Below are positions 44,474 to 51,762 of a DNA stretch of 64,000 bases, piece after piece. The stretch spans positions 1 to 64,000 of the forward strand of contig JAOQAG010000041.1 in assembly GCA_025963715.1 (NCBI GenBank). Reading direction: 5' to 3'. A program made the position numbers and the translations under genes. The DNA comes from Bacteroidota bacterium (lineage in GTDB: Bacteria > Bacteroidota > Bacteroidia > 2-12-FULL-35-15). Below the pieces are notes generated by a model. It was not told the origin of the DNA. It saw nothing but the letters and a program-made list of their open reading frames with translations, and did no database searches. Numbering within the stretch: the first letter of the stretch is position 1; every line of letters begins with the position of its first letter.

Positions 44474-46180
44474 ATGAAAAAAAAATTACTCAGCCTCTGT
44501 TGCATTATTGGGTTTGCAGCAGCAAATGCACAAATTGTTCCGGGACAATTTCTGGATCTCAATAATATAAAAGCACGTGTAAATGCCGATGGATCATTAT
44601 TTACGAATTATACCAACGCACAATTTGAGGCTCCGAAAGGCAGCGGAAAAAATACCATTTTTGCCGATAACCTTTGGATCGGTGGTTTTGATGCAGGAAA
44701 TCAGTTAAAGATGGCGGCGCAAACGTACCGTCAAACCGGAACAGATTTTTTTCCGGGACCGCTCAATTCCCTCGGTCAGGCCGATACAAGCGCAGCATGG
44801 AACCAGGTTTGGAAATTAAATAAATGCGATATCGATGCATTTCATGTTTGGGTGCTTAGCGGTGCGCCGGGGCCACTTCCTATTGATTCATTTGCATTGA
44901 ATGAGATCGTCACATGGCCAACAATAGGAAATGAGGGCCAGCGTTTAGCGCCTTATTTTGATTATAACGGCGATAATTTTTATGATCCCTATGTTGGGGA
45001 TTATCCTTTGATCAAAGGCGACCAGGCTATTTATTTTGTATACAACGATAAAGGAGGCATACATACCGAAACCGGTGGCGCTGCTATCGGCGTGGAGATC
45101 CAGGGAATGGCGTATGTATTTAATTGCCCGGATTCCGCTTTGTACAATACTGTTTTTGTAAATTACAAGATCACCAATAAAAGTTCCAATGCACTCAACC
45201 ATGCTTATATTGGTAAATGGACCGATTTTGATATTGGAACCTACAGCGATGATTACATTGGAAGCGATGTAACACGCGGCGCTTACTACGCATACAACGG
45301 AGCTGTGAATGATGCAACTTATGGTGCAAATCCACCGGCACAGGCAGCTGTATTTTTGCGCGGGCCGTATGCCGATGCTGATGGAATGGCTGATCCGGCC
45401 GACAGCACAGTAAATGGTACAGGTTATGGCGATGCTGTTGTGGACAATGAACGGTTGGGAATGTCAAAATTCATTGCCTACAATAACAGCTCATCTGCCA
45501 GCGTAGGAAACCCAACTACTGCAGCGCAATATTATGATTACCTGACAGGGACATGGAGAGATGGAGGTACGTTAACATACGGTGGAACCGGCTATGGTAT
45601 AGGTTGCTCCTGCGATTATATGTATCCTGGAGATTCTGATCCAACAGGTGCGGGGATCAACTGTGGTACGATACAGGCACCCTGGAGCGAATGGATGGCG
45701 GGTAATACTCCCGGCGACAGAAGAGGAGTTGGCGCCAGCGGCCCGTTTACATTTAATCCCGGAGCAGTGGAAGAAGTGGACATGGCTTATATTTTTGCAA
45801 AAGCAACAAGCGGCGGAAACCTGGCTTCGGTAACCACCATGCAGGAACGCATTGATAGCGTGAGATCACAATTCAACAGAGGCATGAGTACTTGTGGCTG
45901 TAATTTAATTGTAACCGGAATCCAGAATAATTCAACTCCGGATGCTGAATTATCGGTATATCCGAATCCTGCAACCAACATGATTTCTATTGGTTACAAA
46001 TCACCATCTAAAAATGTAATTGTTGGAATTTACGATGTAACCGGGCAACTGGTGAAACAGGAAATAATGAATTTTTCATCTGCACAAACAATGGATGTAA
46101 GCAACCTGGTAACTGGTTTATATCTTCTTAAAATTCAGGATGGCAAGAATATTTCGTCAAAAAAATTCTTGAAGCAGTAA
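44474..46180 (+). CDS. T9SS type A sorted protein with LWIGG/YRQTG module, 568 aa
   Basis: Signal peptide ending near ANAQ (residue 20). The body (residues 25-470) starts LNNIKARVNADGSLF and contains LWIGGFDAGNQLKMAAQTYRQTG, DYNGDNFYDPYVGDYPLIKGDQ and HTETGGAAIGVEIQGMAYVFNC. The same module makes up the second half of the neighbour at 46219. The C-terminal 75 residues are a type A sorting domain (VYPNPATNMISI, GIYDVTGQLVKQ, LVTGLYLLKIQDGKN...KKFLKQ). Function of the module is unknown; its conserved acidic DxNGDxxYDP segment could bind calcium. Confidence 0.9.
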   Translation: MKKKLLSLCCIIGFAAANAQIVPGQFLDLNNIKARVNADGSLFTNYTNAQFEAPKGSGKNTIFADNLWIGGFDAGNQLKMAAQTYRQTGTDFFPGPLNSLGQADTSAAWNQVWKLNKCDIDAFHVWVLSGAPGPLPIDSFALNEIVTWPTIGNEGQRLAPYFDYNGDNFYDPYVGDYPLIKGDQAIYFVYNDKGGIHTETGGAAIGVEIQGMAYVFNCPDSALYNTVFVNYKITNKSSNALNHAYIGKWTDFDIGTYSDDYIGSDVTRGAYYAYNGAVNDATYGANPPAQAAVFLRGPYADADGMADPADSTVNGTGYGDAVVDNERLGMSKFIAYNNSSSASVGNPTTAAQYYDYLTGTWRDGGTLTYGGTGYGIGCSCDYMYPGDSDPTGAGINCGTIQAPWSEWMAGNTPGDRRGVGASGPFTFNPGAVEEVDMAYIFAKATSGGNLASVTTMQERIDSVRSQFNRGMSTCGCNLIVTGIQNNSTPDAELSVYPNPATNMISIGYKSPSKNVIVGIYDVTGQLVKQEIMNFSSAQTMDVSNLVTGLYLLKIQDGKNISSKKFLKQ

Positions 46181-46218
46181 CCTGTTTTTTGTTATAAATC
46201 TTTATAAATAAACCGATC

Positions 46219-48852
46219 ATGAAAAAAATATTTTTACTCAGCATTTTAATTCTATTGGGGATTAATTTGATGGCACAAAATGGCTTTACTACCTGGCCAA
46301 ACAGCATTGCCATTACTGCACCGGAATTCAGAACAACACTTAAAATTGATCACACCGGGAACAAATGGTACAGTACAACCAAAGGCCTTTATAAATTTGA
46401 TGGTACCAGCTGGTTGGTTTACAATATCAGTAATTCAGCAATCCCGGGCAATACTGTAAACGGACTGACAATTGATCCCGCAAACAATGTATGGGTGGCA
46501 ACGCAAAATGGTATTGCAAAATTTGATGGCATCAGCTGGACTACTTACAACGTTTCCAATTCCGGGCTTGTAAATGATACGGTTAATTGCATTCATGCAG
46601 AATCGTCGAACATTTGGGCAGGAACGAAACAAGGCCTTTCAAAATTTGACGGTGCATCCTGGACGCTTTATAACACAGCTAATTCGGGCATCATTAATAA
46701 TAATATCAACGCGGTAAATGTAAATAGCGGGGGAGATGTATGGGTGGCAGCAGTGGGTGGCCTTTCTGTAAAAACAGCCAGTAGCTGGACTCATCATTAT
46801 GAAATATATAATCCAATAACTATTTATTTTGAAAACGCAGGCACAACATGGGTTGGGAATACCAACGGACTATATAAGTATGATAATGCAGGCTTTTCAT
46901 CTTACGCTTCCATGATAATGGGAATGGCTGCTCCGGCTACGGGCCCTGTTCAAAGTATTACAAAAGGCCCGCAGGGTGGAGTGCTTGTTGCAGGAGTGAT
47001 GTCTTCGAATGGAGGCTTTATTGAGATCCTGGGATCAGCTGTTTATTTTTATGCCTTTCCTCCTTCCTCTTCCTACAATTCTTATGTAAGTGATTTTGAC
47101 CCGGCAACCAATATGGCATGGTTTACAAGCAAAACAGGTACGAGCACTAACAACAGGATTTTTTCATTTGACTATTCCCTTTTCACCGGTACATTCACTG
47201 CTCATCTGGAAACAGGTTTGAACATACTGGACGTGAACCAGGTGCGCGCTGTAATTCTTGATCGCGGGGATATGCACTGGGATCTTACTTCTGCAGGTTA
47301 TGAAGTTCCAAAAAATTTAGGTGTCAAAGCTATTTTTGCTTCTTCCTTATGGATCGGCGGATTGGATAATGGCGGCACGTTGCACCAGGCTGCTATGACC
47401 TATCGCCAAACCGGTAACGATTACTGGCCTGGCCCGCTGGATACGATTACCGGAACAACCGATTCAACAGCGTCCGCAGCATTTGATAAGATCTGGAAAC
47501 TCGACCGCTGGAAAATTGATGAGTTCCGTACTAATTTTGCGAACGGAAATGTGACTTCCGGAGCCTACATTCCTGATCCTGATCTTATCAACTGGCCTGC
47601 TGTAGGAAGCGGTAATTATGGAAAAGACATGGCGCCGTTTGTAGATGTGAACGGCGACGGATTATACAACCCAATGGTTGACGGCGATTATCCGAAAATA
47701 AAAGGCGATCAGATGTGTTACTGGATCTTCAATGATAATTTGCATGCACATACCGAAACAGGTGGTGCCGCATTTAAAGTAGAAGTGCATGCATCTGCTT
47801 ATGCTTATAACTGCGATAGTATCAGCGATAGCTTGAAAGCATTGAATTATACTACTTTTTACGATTATGAAATTTATAACCGCAGTGCCTCAAACTATCA
47901 CAATATGTATGTGGGTTTGTGGGAAGATTCCGATCTGGGCGCTTATAATGATGATTATGTAGGTTGTAATCCCGCCAACAATTATTCCTTTACCTACAAT
48001 GGCGATTCAATTGATGAAGGAACCGGCGGCATACTCGGTTACGGCGCCAATCCTCCGATGCTCAGCAATGTGATCCTCAATGGCCCGCTTGCCGTTCCCG
48101 GAGATGGCATTGATAATAACAATAACGGAACAATTGATGAAGCAGGAGAAAAAAATTTAATGACCAACGTGTTGAATTATAACAACAATACCAATCCGGT
48201 AAACGGAAACCCGGCTACAGCAGCTAATTTTTATAGTTACATGCAGAACAAATGGAAGGATGGTAGTGATGTAACGTATGGAGGTGATGGAGTAGGAGCC
48301 GGAACACCGGTAAGGTATATGTACGATGGTGTTCCAACAGCACCGGGCTGGTCGGAAGCAACGTTGAACAATCCTTTCGTAGACAGGCGGATTGTGATGA
48401 GCTGCGGACCGTTTAACCTGGATGCAGCACAGCATGTTAATTTTAATTACGCAATTGTATACACGCGGGATAATCAACCGGCGTATAACATCGTAAGCTT
48501 ATACAACAGGAACAAAGCAGATGTGGAGCAAATTCGTCAATGGTACACCCTGGATAATTTCCCATCCTGCGATCCTGTTACTACCGGAATTGCAACACAT
48601 ACCACACCTGTTGATAATAGCATGCTGTTGTATCCGAATCCGGCTAACGAGCAGCTGTACATCCGTTACGAAACAACGGAAAAAAATACGCTTGTGGAAA
48701 TTTATGATGTAACCGGGCAATTGGTAAAACAGCGAAAAATGAACTTTTCATCTACGCAACAAATCGATATCAGCAATTTATCCGCAGGATTGTATGTGTT
48801 AAAAATTACTGATGGAAAAAAAGTAAATGCACAGCGGTTTGTAAAACAATAG
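46219..48852 (+). CDS. propeller plus LWIGG-module T9SS type A protein, 877 aa
   Basis: Signal peptide ending LMAQ (residue 20). Residues 35-320 are two-component-regulator-type propeller repeats (KWYSTTKGLYKFDGTSWLVY, NVWVATQNGIAKFDGISWTTY, NIWAGTKQGLSKFDGASW). From about residue 345 the module of the preceding protein is repeated (LWIGGLDNGGTLHQAAMTYRQTG, DVNGDGLYNPMVDGDYPKIKGDQ, HTETGGAAFKVEVHASAYAYNC). The end is a type A sorting domain (LYPNPANEQLYI, EIYDVTGQLVKQ, NLSAGLYVLKITDGKK). It is thus a fusion of a sensor-like propeller to a secreted module, paralogous to 44474. Confidence 0.9.
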   Translation: MKKIFLLSILILLGINLMAQNGFTTWPNSIAITAPEFRTTLKIDHTGNKWYSTTKGLYKFDGTSWLVYNISNSAIPGNTVNGLTIDPANNVWVATQNGIAKFDGISWTTYNVSNSGLVNDTVNCIHAESSNIWAGTKQGLSKFDGASWTLYNTANSGIINNNINAVNVNSGGDVWVAAVGGLSVKTASSWTHHYEIYNPITIYFENAGTTWVGNTNGLYKYDNAGFSSYASMIMGMAAPATGPVQSITKGPQGGVLVAGVMSSNGGFIEILGSAVYFYAFPPSSSYNSYVSDFDPATNMAWFTSKTGTSTNNRIFSFDYSLFTGTFTAHLETGLNILDVNQVRAVILDRGDMHWDLTSAGYEVPKNLGVKAIFASSLWIGGLDNGGTLHQAAMTYRQTGNDYWPGPLDTITGTTDSTASAAFDKIWKLDRWKIDEFRTNFANGNVTSGAYIPDPDLINWPAVGSGNYGKDMAPFVDVNGDGLYNPMVDGDYPKIKGDQMCYWIFNDNLHAHTETGGAAFKVEVHASAYAYNCDSISDSLKALNYTTFYDYEIYNRSASNYHNMYVGLWEDSDLGAYNDDYVGCNPANNYSFTYNGDSIDEGTGGILGYGANPPMLSNVILNGPLAVPGDGIDNNNNGTIDEAGEKNLMTNVLNYNNNTNPVNGNPATAANFYSYMQNKWKDGSDVTYGGDGVGAGTPVRYMYDGVPTAPGWSEATLNNPFVDRRIVMSCGPFNLDAAQHVNFNYAIVYTRDNQPAYNIVSLYNRNKADVEQIRQWYTLDNFPSCDPVTTGIATHTTPVDNSMLLYPNPANEQLYIRYETTEKNTLVEIYDVTGQLVKQRKMNFSSTQQIDISNLSAGLYVLKITDGKKVNAQRFVKQ

Positions 48853-48881
48853 TTTTAAATTTGGGTAATTCATATTACCTG

Positions 48882-49688
48882 ATGATCCACACCGCCGATT
48901 TTAAAAAAATAAAAGTTGCATATACCGATGCAGGCAAAGGCCGTGTAATAGTTTTATTACACGGCTTTTTAGGTTCGCACGAGATCTGGTCGGAATTCAG
49001 CAAAAAACTTTCCAAACGCTTTCGCGTGATCGCCATTGATCTGCCCGGGCATGGCAAAACGCCCAGCATTGGTTATTACCACAGCATGGAACTGCTCGCG
49101 CAAAGCGTAAAAGCGGTACTGGATAAAATAGGAGTGAGGCGGTACGTGGTGGCGGGGCATTCCATGGGAGGTTATGCAGCGCTGGCTTTCGCCGAATTGT
49201 ATCCCGAAAATGTAAGCGGGCTTTGCCTGTTCAATTCCACTTCGTATGCTGATACAGATGAAAAAAAACGCGACCGCGATCGTGTGATCCGGCTTGTGAA
49301 AAAAGAACACCGGCATTATGTTTCGGAAGTGGTAAGCTCGTTGTTTGCGCCCGAAAATCTTGAAAAATTAACAACAGAAGTGGAAAAAGCCCGGCAGATA
49401 GCTGCGGGAACTTCCCAGCAATCCATCATCAATAGCCTGGAAGGAATGAAGGAGCGTAAAAGCCGCGACCTGATCCTGCGTTTTTCGGAAGCGCCTGTAT
49501 TGTTCATCATCGGGAAAAAAGACGGGGTGATCAATTACGAAACGATGTATGCTCAAATGGCCTTATGTAAATACCCTGTCGTACTGATGCTCGAAAATGC
49601 AGGACACATGGCATTTTATGAAGCGCCAAAAGAAACAGTAAAAGAGCTGGCTTCGTTTGCAGAAAGATGCTTCCGCAAAAATTATTAA
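48882..49688 (+). CDS. alpha/beta-fold hydrolase
   Basis: A 268-aa hydrolase starting at the ATG 48882, 30 bp after the T9SS protein; the TTG at 48861 is less likely. The oxyanion strand HGFLGS (27-32), IDLPGHGKT (52-60), nucleophile S94 in AGHSMGGY, a cap region of about 130-200, the acid in GKKDGVI, and the catalytic His in ENAGHMAFYE complete the triad. No signal peptide, so cytoplasmic. Close to MenH/esterase-like members, but the substrate cannot be told. Its TAA overlaps the TAA of the convergent orphan gene. Confidence 0.92.
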   Translation: MIHTADFKKIKVAYTDAGKGRVIVLLHGFLGSHEIWSEFSKKLSKRFRVIAIDLPGHGKTPSIGYYHSMELLAQSVKAVLDKIGVRRYVVAGHSMGGYAALAFAELYPENVSGLCLFNSTSYADTDEKKRDRDRVIRLVKKEHRHYVSEVVSSLFAPENLEKLTTEVEKARQIAAGTSQQSIINSLEGMKERKSRDLILRFSEAPVLFIIGKKDGVINYETMYAQMALCKYPVVLMLENAGHMAFYEAPKETVKELASFAERCFRKNY

Positions 49689-49918
49689 TCCTTCTGAAAG
49701 TGTGTTCTCACAAGCGATCCGCCATCCACAATGTAAAGGATAAAAAATCCGCGCGGTAATTTTTCAATCGGGATCCTGGTTGGTTTTTCACAATTATAAA
49801 GCCCTTTCAATATAATACTTCCTGTAAGATCGGCAATAGAATAGGTCACACGAGTAGTTCTGCAGGAATAATTAAGTTCCAGCACCTTATTGTCCGTTAC
49901 AGAAACAAGTTCGGTCAT
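49685..49918 (-). CDS. orphan T9SS type A sorting-domain-like protein, 77 aa
   Basis: The whole protein resembles a type A C-terminal sorting domain: TYSIADLTGSIILKG corresponds to EIYDVTGQLVKQ, and PIEKLPRGFFILYIVDGGSLV with THFQKD corresponds to ISNLSAGLYVLKITDGKKV with QRFVKQ in the neighbour at 46219. It lacks a signal peptide, a cargo and the YPNP opening. It may be a remnant of a larger gene or a stand-alone small protein. It converges with the hydrolase, sharing the TTAA at the stop codons. Confidence 0.6.
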   Translation of the reverse strand: MTELVSVTDNKVLELNYSCRTTRVTYSIADLTGSIILKGLYNCEKPTRIPIEKLPRGFFILYIVDGGSLVRTHFQKD

Positions 49919-50062
49919 CGTTGTTGTTATATATGGTATGTGAACGGCCTTAAAATGAGGAAGTTAAATGTTTTAGACGAAGGCCGGATTTTTTATCGAC
50001 AAACCACCGATAAGAAATCAAGAATTAAAGCAGCAGCAAAAATTACAGGGTTTATAAAAGTA

Positions 50063-50095
50063 GAAACGGCACTTGCTTTCAACAAGTGCCGTTTC
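50063..50095 (-). terminator. intrinsic terminator-like hairpin
   Basis: GAAACGGCACTTG (50063-50075) pairs perfectly with 50083-50095 around a 7-nt loop. On the minus strand it is followed by CTACTTTTAT, a weak T tract. It lies 50 bp after the stop codon of the 42-aa gene. Confidence 0.55.
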
Positions 50096-50144
50096 CGGAT
50101 CTAAACTAAAACTAAACAAACAAACTAAAACAAACTAAAATGAG

Positions 50145-50273
50145 TTATATAGCTGCGCAATAGATACTGTAAAAAATAAATGCTACTGTAACAATTGCAA
50201 GTAAAATGGTTCCGGTTCCGATACCTTCTTCGTGGTAATTGTGTCCGTGGCGGATCGCTGATTTTCTGTTCAT
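50145..50273 (-). CDS. small single-helix membrane peptide, 42 aa
   Basis: An ATG at 50273 opens a frame of 42 codons ending in TAA. The N-terminal half is polar with four histidines (RHGHNYHEEG). The rest is one hydrophobic helix (TILLAIVTVAFIFYSIYCAA). A 13-bp hairpin lies just downstream, so the unit looks like an independent small gene. I know no family. The coding call rests on the sharp polar/hydrophobic layout and the downstream hairpin. Confidence 0.5.
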   Translation of the reverse strand: MNRKSAIRHGHNYHEEGIGTGTILLAIVTVAFIFYSIYCAAI

Positions 50274-50841
50274 GGCTGTTGGATTTAAAGTGTTAAACTT
50301 GAGTAGTGTTGTTGCCATACTTTTAGAAATTATATTATTAGAAACTGAATCTTTAGAAAGGAATAAGAAGTAAAAGTAAGGTGTGGGTTTTTGCCAATTA
50401 ATTTAAACAACATCCCCATGTGCCAATTAATTTTTAGTGCAATCCCCCAACACCTGCTCTTTTATTCTTAGAATTATAGTGTATCAATGAACTACACAAT
50501 ATTACGGCGTAATTGAACAGAAGTAAACCCACAATGAGTAAATGGCAGGGTTAATTATTTAACGGTGGTAAATGGAAGGTAAACGGTAAGCTGATTTTGG
50601 CGGATTACTGATTTCTGATGTGCAGATGTGCAGATTTGCTTTGCGCAGAAAGGTTTCCCATTGATTGAAGAATCTCTATAGGAACGCTCCCTTTCAGGGC
50701 TTTTTTGTCCCTGGAAGGGGTAGATCAGCGTTTAGTACTTCAGTTTTAGCAGAAATAAAGAAACAGGTTAAACATATAGGAATGGCAGGATGCCATAAAA
50801 TAAACGGACACGAGCGGAACGCTCGCACCTGCAGAAACAAA
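50274..50841. other. intergenic region without a clear gene
   Basis: No convincing gene. It holds CATCCCCATG near 50410, an ATGGCAGGATGCCAT hairpin at 50783-50797 and GAGCGGAACGCTC at about 50811-50823, both members of the small-hairpin family seen at 26820-27010 and 35199-35230. An open frame on the plus strand from 50665 runs through these repeats and is not believed. Confidence 0.5.
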
Positions 50842-50874
50842 AAAGCCCTGAAAGGGCTAATCTTTCAGGGCTTT
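50842..50874 (-). terminator. intrinsic terminator of the LytTR operon
   Basis: AAAGCCCTGAAAG (50842-50854) pairs with CTTTCAGGGCTTT (50862-50874). On the minus strand the stem runs into a stretch of seven T. It lies 110 bp after the stop codon of the response regulator. Confidence 0.65.
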
Positions 50875-50898
50875 CAAAAATCTTTTTCTGCATCCGGT

Positions 50899-50984
50899 AC
50901 ATCAGCAATCTGCACATCAGTAATCAGCAATCCTTTCCACACAGTACGTCCATCTGCACATCAGCAATCAGCACATCAGTAATC
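50899..50984. repeat. short CACATCAGYAATC repeats
   Basis: The 13-mer ACATCAGCAATC/CACATCAGTAATC occurs about four times (near 50899, 50913, 50957 and 50972), with GCACATCAG spacers, directly after the LytTR gene stop codon. A related segment lies at 50608-50635. Function unknown. Confidence 0.55.
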
Positions 50985-51736
50985 TATTGATGCGACAGCT
51001 TTTCCAGGAATTCATTCTTATTCCTCCTGGAAACCTCTACCTGTGAGTTATCCGACATGATCACATAACCGCCTTCGCCTTTAATGTATTTTTTTACATG
51101 CTCCAGGTTGATCAGGTGGGAGCGGTGTACTCTGAAAAAATTATCGTCCGCAAACATTTGCTCATACTCGCCCAACGTGCGCGATGCAATGATCTTTTTA
51201 CCCGTAGTCAATAAAAAATACGTGTAATTTCCGTCAGAGTCGCAGCGGATAATATCCGCCAGGTTGATAAAGATCAGCCCATCTCCATCCGGGATCCCCA
51301 CTTTTTTTAATTTATTTTCGGGTTTCACATTGGAAAGCAGCGTTTTGAATTTTTTATCCAGCGAATTTTTATTTTCCAGCTGGCTTTCAAAGCGCGAAAC
51401 CGCTTTTACCAGCTCTTCCGGATCCACCGGTTTCAGGATGTAATCAATCGCGCTGAACTTGATGGCCTTGATCGCATAATGATCGTACGCCGTTACAAAA
51501 ATAATGTTGAAATTTATTTCCTTGAAACGCTCCAGCAGATCAAAGGCATTGCCATTCGGCATTTCAATATCCAGGAAAACCAGGTCGGGCTGGTGATTGG
51601 TAATTTCAATAAATGCATTCATCATCGAATCTGCTTTTGCAACCACTTCAATGTTCTTGCAATTTTTCTCGATCATTTTCGATAACGATTCACGTGCACC
51701 CAGCTCATCGTCTACAATTACAGCTTTTATTCCCAT
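50984..51736 (-). CDS. LytTR-family response regulator
   Basis: A 250-aa regulator. The receiver domain (1-125) has the acidic pair D9-D10, phosphoacceptor D56 (FLDIEMPNG), T/S and K sites (VTAYDHYAIKAI, YILKPVD). The LytTR DNA-binding domain (about 150-250) has IIRCDSDGNYTYFLL, ASRTLGEYEQMF and FFRVHRSHLINLEHVKKY. It is 26 bp downstream of the sensor kinase gene and surely its partner. Targets are unknown. Confidence 0.96.
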   Translation of the reverse strand: MGIKAVIVDDELGARESLSKMIEKNCKNIEVVAKADSMMNAFIEITNHQPDLVFLDIEMPNGNAFDLLERFKEINFNIIFVTAYDHYAIKAIKFSAIDYILKPVDPEELVKAVSRFESQLENKNSLDKKFKTLLSNVKPENKLKKVGIPDGDGLIFINLADIIRCDSDGNYTYFLLTTGKKIIASRTLGEYEQMFADDNFFRVHRSHLINLEHVKKYIKGEGGYVIMSDNSQVEVSRRNKNEFLEKLSHQ

Positions 51737-51762
51737 AGCATTATGTCTTCTTAAATTCGTAA

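Noticed and set aside
50665-50982. 105-aa plus-strand open frame
   Set aside because: It translates through the small-hairpin repeats, the terminator of the LytTR operon and the CACATCAG repeats; the repetitive peptide (SAHQQSAHQ) is a by-product.
50899-50984. CACATCAG repeats as a CRISPR array
   Set aside because: Units are only about 13 bp, spacing is irregular (2-31 bp), spacers are not unique protospacer-like segments, and no cas genes are near.
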